Source: Flagellimonas profundi
GTDB taxonomy: Bacteria > Bacteroidota > Bacteroidia > Flavobacteriales > Flavobacteriaceae
Reading direction: 5' to 3'
Assembly: GCF_017313275.1 (NCBI RefSeq)
Contig: NZ_JAFLNM010000001.1
Coordinates: forward strand, 1,674,001-1,738,000
DNA length: 64,000 nucleotides
Shown piece after piece: positions 55,520 through 64,000 of this stretch. A program made the translations under genes and the position numbers. Position 1 is the first letter of the stretch. Each line of letters starts with the position of its first letter. The notes beneath the pieces are model-generated. The model saw only the letters and a list, made by a program, of their open reading frames with translations, did not search any database and was not told where the DNA came from.

Positions 55520-57262
55520 ATGGACGGTATTCAATGGATTATTTTTATCCTGATCATTCAGGTCATCCATTTCTTGGGAACATGGAAACTCTACGTTAAG
55601 GCAGGCAGAAAAGCATGGGAAGCCGCCATACCCGTTTACAATGGTATTGTTTTGATGAAAATCATAAACCGACCTTGGTGGTGGGTACTTTTATTGTTTA
55701 TTCCCATCATCAATTTATTGATGTTCCCTGTGGTTTGGGTAGAAACCATCCGAAGTTTTGGAAAAAACTCCCTTGTGGACACTTGGTTGGTCATCCTTAC
55801 GCTCGGTTTTTATATCTACTACATCAACTACGCTGAAGATGTACAGTATATTGAAGACCGCAGTCTAAAACCAAAAACAGGATTGGGCGAATGGGTCAGC
55901 TCCATTGTATTTGCCATTGTGGCAGCAACTTTTGTTCACACCTATTTCATTCAACCTTATGTGATTCCGACAGGATCTCTGGAGCGCACCTTAAGAGTAG
56001 GTGATTTCTTATTTGTCAGCAAATTCCACTACGGTGCACGGGTACCTATGACCACCTTGGCCGCACCCATGGTTCACGACACACTTCCTGTATTAAAAAC
56101 AAGATCGTATTTGGCAGATGTAAACCCCGAAACCTATAAAACCTCTTGGATCAACAAACTCCAGTTGCCTTACATGCGTTTGCCGGGATTTGAAAAAGTG
56201 GAGAAAAACGATATTGTGGTATTTAGTTTGCCCGCTGATACTTTGTATCAGTTCTTCAAGGCACAAAAAGCCGTTATAAAACCAATTGATAAAAAATCCA
56301 ACTATGTAAAACGATGTGTAGGCACTCCTGGAGATTCCCTAGCGGTAATTGATGGATTTGTATACATCAATGGTGAACAACTTCAATTATCGGATAGGGC
56401 AAAGCCGATGTATGTGTATGACATCTATGCGAAAAATGGGGTTTCCAGCAGCTATTTAAATGATGTGGATGCTGCCGACTATGTTCGAAAATATATAGCA
56501 ACCAATATCAGCGAGGCACAATATAACGCTTTGGCGCCCTTCATTTCCGGTGGACGACAAACGGAAGATGGCAAAATTGAACTTTACACCAACGAAAACG
56601 GTATACCGACCGATGTTATTCGCCAATTACGACTTTCCCTAACCGAAGAAAAGCCACGTTCCCGAATGGCCAATCTTACGGATGAAATGGTTGCCACACT
56701 CAGGAACAATCCTGTCATTGACTCCGTAGTTAAAACCATTGAACCGAAAGGAGTATATGGTGGAAACACGTTTCCGCAAAAACCCAATCTGTATCCTTGG
56801 AACAACGATAACTTTGGTCCCATCTATATTCCAAAGAAAGGAAGCACCGTTGAGATCAATTCCAGAACAATTCCTCTATACAAAAAAATTATACGGGATT
56901 ACGAATACAACGATGTAAGGGTTACGGGCAATAAGATATTCATAAACGGAGAAGAAGCTGATTCCTATACTTTTAAACAGGACTATTATTGGATGATGGG
57001 GGATAACCGCGACCACTCCGAAGACAGCAGGACCTGGGGGTATGTTCCGGCCGACCATATCGTAGGTAAACCAGTGTTCCTATGGATGAGTTTTGACAAC
57101 TTTAGACAGGGAATCGCCAATTGGAAGATACGCTGGGACCGTGTATTCACCACTGTTGGCGGAAGTGGCGAGCCAGTATCCTACTTCTGGTATTTTATAG
57201 CACTTTTAGCTGCTTGGTTCATTTTTGATTTCTTCCGTAAGAAAAAGAAGAAAAAATCATAA
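55520..57262 (+). CDS. lepB: Signal peptidase I, long Bacteroidota form
   Basis: 580 residues, more than twice the length of many LepB proteins. Two to three membrane segments in the first 90 residues are followed by another at about 130-150. Catalytic Ser153 (IPTGSLERTL) and Lys264 (YVKRCVGTPGDSL); the late MMGDNRDHSEDSRTWGYV box near residue 493 and a membrane segment near the C-terminus. The long insert between the Lys box and the GDNRxxSxDSR box, ~200 residues, is typical of the phylum. Confidence 0.93.
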   Translation: MDGIQWIIFILIIQVIHFLGTWKLYVKAGRKAWEAAIPVYNGIVLMKIINRPWWWVLLLFIPIINLLMFPVVWVETIRSFGKNSLVDTWLVILTLGFYIYYINYAEDVQYIEDRSLKPKTGLGEWVSSIVFAIVAATFVHTYFIQPYVIPTGSLERTLRVGDFLFVSKFHYGARVPMTTLAAPMVHDTLPVLKTRSYLADVNPETYKTSWINKLQLPYMRLPGFEKVEKNDIVVFSLPADTLYQFFKAQKAVIKPIDKKSNYVKRCVGTPGDSLAVIDGFVYINGEQLQLSDRAKPMYVYDIYAKNGVSSSYLNDVDAADYVRKYIATNISEAQYNALAPFISGGRQTEDGKIELYTNENGIPTDVIRQLRLSLTEEKPRSRMANLTDEMVATLRNNPVIDSVVKTIEPKGVYGGNTFPQKPNLYPWNNDNFGPIYIPKKGSTVEINSRTIPLYKKIIRDYEYNDVRVTGNKIFINGEEADSYTFKQDYYWMMGDNRDHSEDSRTWGYVPADHIVGKPVFLWMSFDNFRQGIANWKIRWDRVFTTVGGSGEPVSYFWYFIALLAAWFIFDFFRKKKKKKS

Positions 57263-57284
57263 GTAATCTTAATTAACTTGTTCT

Positions 57285-57917
57285 TTGAAAATTCTTGTTC
57301 ATCCTTCCTATTTTCCAAGCATTGCCACTTTTGCGGCCATTGTTCAGCATGAGGTAATCTGGGAGGCGCAAGATAATTTTCAAAAGCAGACCTACCGAAA
57401 TCGTTGTTATATATCAACGGATAAGGGTAAACACATGCTCAATATCCCTATAAAACATGTTGGGGGCAAAGAAGGACGTCAAAAATATGCCGATGTATCT
57501 ACCGAAAATAGTTACAACTGGAAAAAGGAACATTGGCGCACTTTGGAAACTGCATACCGAACCTCTCCTTTTTTTGAATTTTATGAGGATGAACTAAGAC
57601 CTCTTTATGAAGGAAATGATAATTCCCTTTATAACTTCAATTTAAAAACCATTGAAGCTATTGCTGGTTGCATCGGTATGGATATTCCAATGGAGAAAAC
57701 CAAGACTTACGAAGTTGAACCATCAACCTATTTTGACGCTCGTTTTTTGGTAGATGCAAAAAAGGAAAAAAATTGGGATATGGCCCCTTACACCCAAGTT
57801 TTTGAAGAACGGCATGGATTTATTCCAAATTTAAGTGTACTGGACCTCTTGTTCAATGAAGGAACCAATACACTCAATTACCTAGAAAGTCTACCCTTAG
57901 ATTTAAAAAATGCTTAG
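57285..57917 (+). CDS. WbqC-family protein
   Basis: 210 residues with a TTG start (57285): the conserved family N-terminus KILVHPSYFPSIATFAAIVQHEVIWEAQDNFQKQTYRNRCYI begins right there and no ATG is available. WbqC proteins are linked to sugar-nucleotide and O-antigen loci but the activity is not settled. Codes in tandem with lepB (22 bp) and overlaps the DUF6122 gene by 8 bp. Confidence 0.88.
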   Translation: MKILVHPSYFPSIATFAAIVQHEVIWEAQDNFQKQTYRNRCYISTDKGKHMLNIPIKHVGGKEGRQKYADVSTENSYNWKKEHWRTLETAYRTSPFFEFYEDELRPLYEGNDNSLYNFNLKTIEAIAGCIGMDIPMEKTKTYEVEPSTYFDARFLVDAKKEKNWDMAPYTQVFEERHGFIPNLSVLDLLFNEGTNTLNYLESLPLDLKNA

Positions 57918-58218
57918 GCACCTTATTCATTACGGCATACATTTTTTGGTCCCTGTTTTGATAGCCGTTTGGTTCTTTAAAGGGGACAGCTTAAAAGTTG
58001 CTTTGATTCTTCTCGCAGGAATCATAATTGACATGGACCACCTTTGGGCAACACCACTATACGACCCGAATCGATGCAGCATTGGGTTCCATGCACTCCA
58101 CAGCTATTGGGCTATTTTAGTCTATAGTATATTACCTTTTTTTAAAACAACACGGATAGTTGGGTTGGCCTTGATCATTCACATCATAGCAGATTGGATG
58201 GACTGCTTACTCATGTGA
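57910..58218 (+). CDS. DUF6122 membrane protein
   Basis: 102 residues, three to four membrane segments, with the family stretch IIDMDHLWATPLYDPNRCSIGFHALHSYW (Asp/His-rich, possibly a metal-dependent hydrolase-like site) and IIHIIADWMDC at the end. Function unknown. Convergent with the next gene; their ends overlap by 12 bp. Confidence 0.85.
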   Translation: MLRHLIHYGIHFLVPVLIAVWFFKGDSLKVALILLAGIIIDMDHLWATPLYDPNRCSIGFHALHSYWAILVYSILPFFKTTRIVGLALIIHIIADWMDCLLM

Positions 58219-59247
58219 CCTTAAGCGCAATCTGGCCATCACTGGGTAATGATCGGACAAGCGTATATCAAAATTTTGATGGGACAATACTTCAAAGTTT
58301 TGATCGGCCATGATGTAGTCGATTCGAAGTGGAATTTTCCAAAGATTATATGTTCTTCCGAAACCAGTGCCTTCTTCTAAAAAAGTATCTTGCAAATCCC
58401 CTTTTACTATCTTATAAACATTGGAAAATTGGGTGTTGTTAAAATCACCGCACACAATACTTTTGTAAGGGCTGCTTTCTAAGTGAACCCTAAAGATTTC
58501 AGCTTGTTCCAATTGTTTTGAAAATGTACTGACCATCCTTCTATAAATCTTCTCCGATTTTTCTCCATCCGAAAAATCATCTTTACTTGGAACTATACGA
58601 AAAGACTGTAAATGTATATTATAAACCCTGATAGTATCATTTTCGCGTGCGATATCTGCATAAATAATATTGTTTCTAGTATTGGGCAAGTTTAATGAAC
58701 CGTTGCCTACAATTGGATATTTAGAAAATATTGCTTGAATAGTTCTCTGGGGAACATAAGGGGTCTCGCTTCTATATGGGTACTGTTTTAACTGTCGATG
58801 ACGTATTCTAGTGTGCTCCTGTATACAAAGAATATCAGGGTCTTGCTTCTTAATAAATTGGACAATACTATCTCCCACACCAGGCTCTTTCATCCAACCA
58901 TTTTTATTGAACCCCCAAGCATTATAGGTCATTATTGTTAAGCTGGGAGACTTTGTCTGACTGGTAAAATCATTCCCGCCAATACCATAAAAAGGTCCAA
59001 AAATTAGATAACAGATAAAGATGGCAAGTAGTGACAATATGAATTGTCTTTTAAATTTAAGAATCCAATATATTAGAAACAAAATATTGAACGCAAAGAA
59101 AAAGGGAACAAATATACTTAGTACAGCAAGTGATGATACAAATTGAAAGGGTAAAAGCGATATAATACCCGCAGTAATAAGCAATACTGCAACCAGTAAA
59201 TTAATTGCAAAAACTACCCTATCCCATATAGAGGTCGATTTTTTCAC
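58207..59247 (-). CDS. Membrane-anchored endonuclease/exonuclease/phosphatase-family protein
   Basis: 346 residues. Three membrane segments in the first ~90 residues, then an EEP domain: MTYNAWGF, ILCIQEHTR (catalytic Glu), VCGDFNNTQFSNVY and LSDHYPVMARL (catalytic Asp-His). The catalytic side is predicted outside the cytoplasm. Substrate could be a phospholipid, a sugar phosphate or nucleic acid; not predictable. First of a minus-strand run. Confidence 0.87.
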   Translation of the reverse strand: MKKSTSIWDRVVFAINLLVAVLLITAGIISLLPFQFVSSLAVLSIFVPFFFAFNILFLIYWILKFKRQFILSLLAIFICYLIFGPFYGIGGNDFTSQTKSPSLTIMTYNAWGFNKNGWMKEPGVGDSIVQFIKKQDPDILCIQEHTRIRHRQLKQYPYRSETPYVPQRTIQAIFSKYPIVGNGSLNLPNTRNNIIYADIARENDTIRVYNIHLQSFRIVPSKDDFSDGEKSEKIYRRMVSTFSKQLEQAEIFRVHLESSPYKSIVCGDFNNTQFSNVYKIVKGDLQDTFLEEGTGFGRTYNLWKIPLRIDYIMADQNFEVLSHQNFDIRLSDHYPVMARLRLRSHE

Positions 59248-59250
59248 TTA

Positions 59251-60114
59251 TCAGTCTTCTTTACCTGCCTTAAACAAAAAGTCCTTTTCTTCCTTGGACA
59301 AACTTTCATAACCAGACTTACTGATTTTATCCAAAATGGAGTCTATCTTTTTTTGCTTGGCCTTTTTATCGTAATCCGCTTTACTACTGGATGATGCTTT
59401 TTTCCTGTAGACCGTTTTCATGGGGGCCTTCTTTTCCTTTGGTTTAAAAAGGTCAGCAATAGCATACCTCAGTTTGGTAAATCCCGAACCGATATCATTC
59501 CCCTTGAACAACTGACGAGCGTACATATACCCTAAAAATGCACCGCCCAAGTGAGCCATACCGCCACCAATATTGTCACCCATCCCTATTAGCACCAAAT
59601 CCTTGACCACTAAGGCAACACCAATGTACCATAGTTTTACATTAAAGAAAATGACACGGACCTCGCGGTTGGGAATATAGGTACAAACAAAAATAAGCAC
59701 GGCGTTAACTCCTGCAGATGCACCAATTAATGCAGTATTTGAATTAACAAGGGTCGGAAACACGTTATAACTGAGCAAAAACACCAATCCGCCCAACATC
59801 AAACCTAAAAAATAGACATTGATGAACCGTTGGGAATCAAAAAGATTCAAGAAAATACGACCGGCAAAGTAAAGCACGAGCATATTCCAAAAAATATGAC
59901 CAAATCCTGCATGAAAAAATGAATAGGTTACCAGCGACCATGGCTGGGCCAAAAACTCGAAAAAATCCTTGGGCAAAAGGAACCATTGTGAAAAAGAATA
60001 ACCAAACAATGCCCCCGAGAGTCCATCAATCAAGAAAATAAGTACATTGATGGCAATCAGCTTTTCGGCTATGCTAAGCCTCGCAAATTGATATCGTAAT
60101 CCACCGTTCATCAT
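59251..60114 (-). CDS. Rhomboid-family intramembrane serine protease with C-terminal extension
   Basis: 287 residues with six or so membrane segments. Catalytic Ser in IGASAGVNAV (about 128-137) and His in GMAHLGGAFLGY (about 189-200); the early FFHAGFGHIFWNML block is typical. A charged C-terminal tail of ~85 residues (KKAPMKTVYRKKASSSSKADYDKKAKQKKI..., ending in a helical EEKDFLFKAGKE) is cytosolic. Lies 3 bp after the second rhomboid gene. Confidence 0.9.
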   Translation of the reverse strand: MMNGGLRYQFARLSIAEKLIAINVLIFLIDGLSGALFGYSFSQWFLLPKDFFEFLAQPWSLVTYSFFHAGFGHIFWNMLVLYFAGRIFLNLFDSQRFINVYFLGLMLGGLVFLLSYNVFPTLVNSNTALIGASAGVNAVLIFVCTYIPNREVRVIFFNVKLWYIGVALVVKDLVLIGMGDNIGGGMAHLGGAFLGYMYARQLFKGNDIGSGFTKLRYAIADLFKPKEKKAPMKTVYRKKASSSSKADYDKKAKQKKIDSILDKISKSGYESLSKEEKDFLFKAGKED

Positions 60115-60117
60115 AGG

Positions 60118-60852
60118 TTAATCCCACCGATTATTGTTAAACTGGTTCTTTTTCCAGTACCACATCATTATAAATCCAATTAAAGCCCCTCCTATGTGGG
60201 CAAAATGCGCTACTCCAGTGTTTACATTTCCAATCCCGAAAATAAGGTCGACCGCTATCAGAATAGGCACAAAATACTTTGCTTTGATAGGTACAGGCAA
60301 AAATATGAGCATCAACTTGGCCTCCGAATACATAAAAGCAAAGGCCACCAAAATACCATAGATAGCTCCAGATGCCCCTACTGCAGGAGTGTTAAATGCG
60401 GTCAACATACTGTCGATCGTTCCTTTTCCTGCAATATCGTACCAACCTGGACTATACTGTCCATTGGCCAAAATATCCAAAACCTGTGTACGGGCAATGC
60501 CTGCTCCTTCCAAAGCACTCATTCCTTCGTTGAAAAGAAAATAATTGACCCCAGTATGCAAGGCAGCTGAGCCCAAACCTGCTGAAAAGTAGAAAAACAG
60601 AAACTTATTCTTTCCCCAAATCCGCTCCAATGGCGTACCAAAGGCCCATAATGCATACATATTGAACAAAATATGCATTAGGTTACCGTGCATGAACATA
60701 TGGGAAACCACCTGCCACCATTCAAAATTTGGATTTTGTGGAAACCAGAGCGACATCCATTGGAACATCTGATCGCCATATAATTGTGTGGCAAAAAACA
60801 TGATCACGTTAATGATCAATATATGCTTTACTGCCTCGGTCATTCTACCCAT
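60118..60852 (-). CDS. Rhomboid-family intramembrane serine protease
   Basis: 244 residues. Catalytic Ser in VGASGAIYGILVA and His in HFAHIGGALIGF; MFMHGNLMHILFNMYALWAFG carries the conserved His and Asn of the oxyanion site. No tail beyond the membrane core. Its start abuts the mutL stop, so it is co-transcribed with mutL and the first rhomboid. Confidence 0.9.
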   Translation of the reverse strand: MGRMTEAVKHILIINVIMFFATQLYGDQMFQWMSLWFPQNPNFEWWQVVSHMFMHGNLMHILFNMYALWAFGTPLERIWGKNKFLFFYFSAGLGSAALHTGVNYFLFNEGMSALEGAGIARTQVLDILANGQYSPGWYDIAGKGTIDSMLTAFNTPAVGASGAIYGILVAFAFMYSEAKLMLIFLPVPIKAKYFVPILIAVDLIFGIGNVNTGVAHFAHIGGALIGFIMMWYWKKNQFNNNRWD

Positions 60853-62703
60853 TTAGTTGAATTTTTTATCAATATCCCCTTCGGAGATAATGGTATATGT
60901 TATTTTTTGAAAAGGGCTCAAACTGGGTTCCTTGCACGCAAAAAGGTTGTTTACCAACATTAATTGCGACTCGGTATCCAATATATCCCCTGTCCGCACG
61001 GCAAGGTTCCTACTCAGCACCTTGGCCAACATTTCGGCCTGCGAAATGGAACCATCATTATAACCCTCCATATAGTCTGCAATCAAGCGATCTAATACCG
61101 TGCCGATCCCACTTTCGGGAACCAGCATGGGCACGCCTGTCACTTTTACAGTTTCGTGCTCCAGGCCATCGAATATAAATCCAATATTTGTCAGGCTTTC
61201 TTCGATTTCCTTGAGCACATTCAATTCCTGTTTATTGAAGGTGAGCTCCAAAGGAAAGAGCAACTGCTGGCTTACCCCTTCTTTTACGGTAATCTCCCCT
61301 AAAAACTTCTCAAAAAGAATTCGCTCATGAGCTCTATTTTGATGGATGACCAACATTCCCGACTTAACGGTACTCACTACATATTTACGTCGTAATTGAA
61401 AGGTGCTGGCCAAATGCTCCTCGACCCCTTCTCCCGAATACAAAGTTCCCTGCTCCTCACTTTCGGACTCGATTACCACACTACTGAACTCTTGATGGTC
61501 ATTCTGATTGCCAAGACCCTCGTACAAATCTTCCCATCCTTTTGTACTTTGTTTACTAAAATTGGCGCTCGAACCGCCCTTCTTCGCCCTTGTTTCTTCG
61601 AATGGGTTAAAGGTAGCATCCACTGTCACTTTTGGGATTACAGCTCCTTTTTCTTTGTAGGAATAAGGCGTATCCAAATTAGGGTCATGGTCAAAATCCA
61701 AAACAGGAGCCACGTTAAACTGGCCCAAACTATGCTTTATGGTAGACCTTAAAATTGCATAAAGGGTATTCTCATCATCAAACTTCACCTCTGTTTTGGT
61801 CGGATGAATGTTGATGTCAATGGAACTTGGATCTACATCCAAAAACAGAAAGTAACCTGGGTATGTATCGGATTTGATCAATCCTTCAAAAGCAGCCACC
61901 ACGGCATGATGCAAATAAGGGCTTTTGATATATCGGTCATTGGCAAAAAAGAATTGCTCGCCCCTGCTCTTTTTGGCAAACTCGGGCTTACAGATAAAAC
62001 CTGACACCTTAACCACTTCGGTCTCTTCATTTACGGGCACCAAACGGTGCTCCATTTTACTTCCGAAGATGTGCACAATTCGCTGACGATGCTTTGTACT
62101 GGGCAGATTAAATATTTCAGACCCGTTGTTGTAAAAATGAAATTCAACATTCGGATGCACCATTGCCACACGATGAAACTCATCAGTAATATGGCGGAGC
62201 TCCACTTGGTTGGACTTTAAAAAATTACGTCTGGCAGGGATATTGAAAAATAGATTTTTTACGGATATGGAGGTTCCCCTTGGTGTGGCCACCACTTCTT
62301 GGGACACAATTTTACTTCCCTCAATTTTTAAATGGGTCCCGACTTCGTTATCAGCGGTACGTGTTTGCATATCCACATGAGCTATGGCCGCAATGGATGC
62401 CAAGGCCTCCCCTCGAAAACCTTTGGTTTCCAAATTAAACAAGTCCTGTGCCGATGATATTTTGGATGTGGCGTGGCGCTCAAAAGACAGTCGAGCATCA
62501 GTTTCACTCATGCCCACACCATCATCTACCACTTGGATAAGGGTTTTGCCACCATCTTTTATAATCAGTTTTATGGAAGTAGCACCGGCATCAATGGCAT
62601 TTTCCATGAGTTCCTTTACTACGGAAGCGGGTCGTTGGACCACCTCCCCTGCTGCTATTTGGTTAGCGACATGGTCCGGTAAAAGTTTAATGATGTCCGC
62701 CAT
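60853..62703 (-). CDS. mutL: DNA mismatch-repair protein MutL, lacking the endonuclease motifs
   Basis: 616 residues. N-terminal GHKL ATPase: MENAIDAGATSIKL, DDGVGM, GFRGEALASIAA (about 34-105), then the transducer domain to about 330, a linker and a C-terminal dimerisation domain. In endonuclease-type MutL the C-terminus has DQHA(X)2E(X)4E and CPHGRP; here the first reads HQNRAHERILFE (about 450-461; both Glu kept, Asp and His lost) and the end reads ACKEPSLSPFQKI without CPHGRP. Nicking activity is therefore doubtful. Overlaps the small membrane gene by one base. Confidence 0.95.
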   Translation of the reverse strand: MADIIKLLPDHVANQIAAGEVVQRPASVVKELMENAIDAGATSIKLIIKDGGKTLIQVVDDGVGMSETDARLSFERHATSKISSAQDLFNLETKGFRGEALASIAAIAHVDMQTRTADNEVGTHLKIEGSKIVSQEVVATPRGTSISVKNLFFNIPARRNFLKSNQVELRHITDEFHRVAMVHPNVEFHFYNNGSEIFNLPSTKHRQRIVHIFGSKMEHRLVPVNEETEVVKVSGFICKPEFAKKSRGEQFFFANDRYIKSPYLHHAVVAAFEGLIKSDTYPGYFLFLDVDPSSIDINIHPTKTEVKFDDENTLYAILRSTIKHSLGQFNVAPVLDFDHDPNLDTPYSYKEKGAVIPKVTVDATFNPFEETRAKKGGSSANFSKQSTKGWEDLYEGLGNQNDHQEFSSVVIESESEEQGTLYSGEGVEEHLASTFQLRRKYVVSTVKSGMLVIHQNRAHERILFEKFLGEITVKEGVSQQLLFPLELTFNKQELNVLKEIEESLTNIGFIFDGLEHETVKVTGVPMLVPESGIGTVLDRLIADYMEGYNDGSISQAEMLAKVLSRNLAVRTGDILDTESQLMLVNNLFACKEPSLSPFQKITYTIISEGDIDKKFN

Positions 62704-62987
62704 TATGGATTTAGGAATATTGATAGATCAAAATCAATGATAAACAGGAACAGCAAAACCAAAACGGCCACAATAATCCAAAAACGAAGTTTTAAATTTT
62801 TATCTCCTTCTGTCTGAAGATCATCCATTGCAGAGGTAAACTTATTTTTAAGCCCCCTATTGGAGTGCGCCGTAGTCCTAAACTTATCAAGTTTGTGTTC
62901 AATTTTATACGGATTCCCCTCTCCCTTATAATATCTGGGGGAGTAATCGAAGCTCTTATTTTTCCTAAGTTTTAAAGGGTTTCGCAT
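62703..62987 (-). CDS. Small C-tail-anchored hypothetical protein
   Basis: 94 residues: a very basic N-terminal two thirds (RNPLKLRKNKSFDYSPRYYKGEGNPYKIEHKLDKFR) and a hydrophobic segment (about 70-88) with a short end. Homologues are often mislabelled as riboflavin synthase beta subunit because ribH lies nearby; no such domain is present. Translation end is coupled to mutL start by one shared base. Confidence 0.75.
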   Translation of the reverse strand: MRNPLKLRKNKSFDYSPRYYKGEGNPYKIEHKLDKFRTTAHSNRGLKNKFTSAMDDLQTEGDKNLKLRFWIIVAVLVLLFLFIIDFDLSIFLNP

Positions 62988-63125
62988 GGTATCCTTATCG
63001 CTGTAAGCTCAAAGGTACTCAAAATAGAAAAAAAGGGTCGGACGATAGTCCCAAAAAATGTTAACAACCCCTGCAGATTTTTGGATTTTTGGAAGCGTTG
63101 GATGTTTTAAACGTGAACTTATCCC

Positions 63126-63608
63126 TTACTTTCCTATAACCGCCATTTGGATAGCCGCTATAGCTGCTTCGGTGCCTTTATTTCCGTGCTTGCCCCCACT
63201 CCTGGCCCTAGACTGCTCAATATTATCATCCGTCAGCACACAGAAAATAACAGGAACATCGTAGGCGACATTCAAGTCCTTGATACCTTGTGCAGTTGCG
63301 CTGCACACGAAATCAAAATGACTGGTCTCCCCACGTATAACACTGCCAATGGCCACAATAGCATCGACTTTTTCCGTTTGAATCATTTTTTTGCAACCAA
63401 AAGTCAGTTCAAAACTACCGGGAACATTCTGGCGGAATATGTTTTCAGGGAGTGCACCACAGTCCAAAAGGGCTTCTTCTGCTCCTTGATACAGGGCTTC
63501 GGTTATTTCACCGTTCCATTCAGAAACAACAATCCCAAACCGAAGTTCCTTCGCGTTTGGGATTTTGTTTTTATCGTAAACAGATAAGTTTTTGTTCTCT
63601 GTGGCCAT
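63126..63608 (-). CDS. ribH: 6,7-dimethyl-8-ribityllumazine synthase
   Basis: 160 residues. The family blocks are complete: RFGIVVSEWNGEITEALYQGA, VPGSFELTFGCKKMI, AIGSVIRGETSHFDFVCSATAQGI with the catalytic His, and VPVIFCVLTDDNIEQSRAR. Penultimate step of riboflavin synthesis. Follows the TPR gene by 3 bp on the same strand. Confidence 0.95.
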   Translation of the reverse strand: MATENKNLSVYDKNKIPNAKELRFGIVVSEWNGEITEALYQGAEEALLDCGALPENIFRQNVPGSFELTFGCKKMIQTEKVDAIVAIGSVIRGETSHFDFVCSATAQGIKDLNVAYDVPVIFCVLTDDNIEQSRARSGGKHGNKGTEAAIAAIQMAVIGK

Positions 63609-63611
63609 GTT

Positions 63612-64000
63612 TTAGTTTTGCGCCAATCCAATTAGGGCGTCAACACCATTGCCTTCTTGTGAATCAGGAAATTCTTCCTTAATTCGCTCAAAGTACCCCA
63701 AAGCCTTGTTTTTTTCACCCAAATCCAATGCAACAACACCAGCTTTATACAAAAATCGTGGTGCCGTAAACTCATTATCACTGTGTGCAACAGCTCTTTC
63801 GTAATAATCCAAAGCATCTTCAGGCTGGTTCAATTGGGAAAAAGCATCTCCTATTCCACCTTTGGCCATAGCTCCCATTATATCATCATCAGAAGAAAAG
63901 TCTTCCAGATACGAAATGGCTTGATCATATTGCTTCAGGTTCAAATAGGTCATACCAGCCGAATATTTGGCCAAATTAGCCGCTTTGGTTCCGCTGTATT
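63612..64000 (-). CDS. Tetratricopeptide-repeat protein, 5' end outside window
   Basis: About 129 codons open to the right edge. TPR-like helix pairs are clear: YSAGMTYLNLKQYDQAISYLEDF, GIGDAFSQLNQPEDALDYYERAV, FLYKAGVVALDLGEKNKALGYFERIKEEFPDS, ending GNGVDALIGLAQN. Resembles tol-pal/YbgF-like or BamD-like repeat proteins; cannot be narrowed further without the N-terminus. Confidence 0.82.
   Translation of the reverse strand, partial: YSGTKAANLAKYSAGMTYLNLKQYDQAISYLEDFSSDDDIMGAMAKGGIGDAFSQLNQPEDALDYYERAVAHSDNEFTAPRFLYKAGVVALDLGEKNKALGYFERIKEEFPDSQEGNGVDALIGLAQN

Noticed and set aside
62703..62987. Label as riboflavin synthase beta subunit
   Set aside because: The protein has a basic N-terminal part and a single C-terminal membrane segment; the true lumazine synthase is the gene at 63126-63608.
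1..64000. CRISPR arrays, rRNA genes, prophage structural genes, riboswitches
   Set aside because: No regular direct repeats with spacers, no rRNA sequence, no phage morphogenesis genes and no recognisable riboswitch core were seen on either strand.

Overview
The window reads as chromosomal DNA of a marine-type member of the Flavobacteriaceae (Bacteroidota). Seen directly: a 2767-residue protein of about 29 SprB-like repeats ending in a type IX secretion type B (gliding-motility-associated) C-terminal domain; several promoters of the Bacteroidota form TTTG / TAnnTTTG; a NagB-LmbE fusion; an unusually long signal peptidase I; and small families typical of the group (DUF6660, DUF5683, DUF6122, GDCCVxC). 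The genus is not resolved; a Muricauda/Maribacter-like genome is only a guess.

Left part, 1 to about 21.6 kb, is accessory in character. It holds a heavy-metal RND pump fused to its outer-membrane channel (1-3992, running off the left edge) behind a Cys/His-rich secreted protein; an ArsR-controlled mercury-type uptake operon (5050-6654); a second operon coding for a thiol protein, an outer-membrane barrel, a secreted HMA domain, a MerT-like membrane protein and an NHL-repeat lipoprotein (6813-9628); two convergent lipoprotein genes, one a metalloprotease; a TonB-dependent receptor plus PepSY reductase under a Fur-like box; an AbiE toxin-antitoxin pair behind strong palindromes; and an IntDOT-like tyrosine recombinase beside a tRNA-Pro gene. 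Two decayed, related IS110 transposases lie at 4.6 and 16.1-16.8 kb. By eye the stretch from 1 to 16 kb is richer in G and C than the rest.

Middle, 21.8-44 kb: an alpha/beta hydrolase with a phosphoribosyltransferase, dodecin, a PepSY-like secreted protein, the giant repeat protein, an aldose dehydrogenase lipoprotein, and a compact peptidoglycan-recycling cluster (murQ, DeoR-type regulator, nagB-lmbE, ampG-like, nagZ, anmK). The DeoR gene and nagB diverge from a spacer carrying TGCA motifs spaced about 10 bp apart. A Bcr-type exporter and a Gfo/Idh/MocA oxidoreductase follow.

Right part, 44-64 kb, looks like core genome. A three-gene biotin-dependent acyl-CoA carboxylase (minus) stands divergent to udk-ftsB-mutA-mutB (plus); together these would turn propionyl-CoA into succinyl-CoA, apart from an epimerase not present here. 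Next come parA-parB-DUF5683-dapB-lepB-wbqC-DUF6122 (plus), facing a minus-strand run of an EEP-family protein, two rhomboids, mutL, a small membrane protein, ribH and a TPR protein cut by the right edge.

The best candidates for undescribed biology are the five-gene thiol/HMA/barrel module at 6.7-9.6 kb, the RND-channel polyprotein with a built-in signal peptide, a REP-like hairpin family with compensatory arm changes (one copy inside mutA in frame), and a promoter motif shared by two lipoprotein genes.
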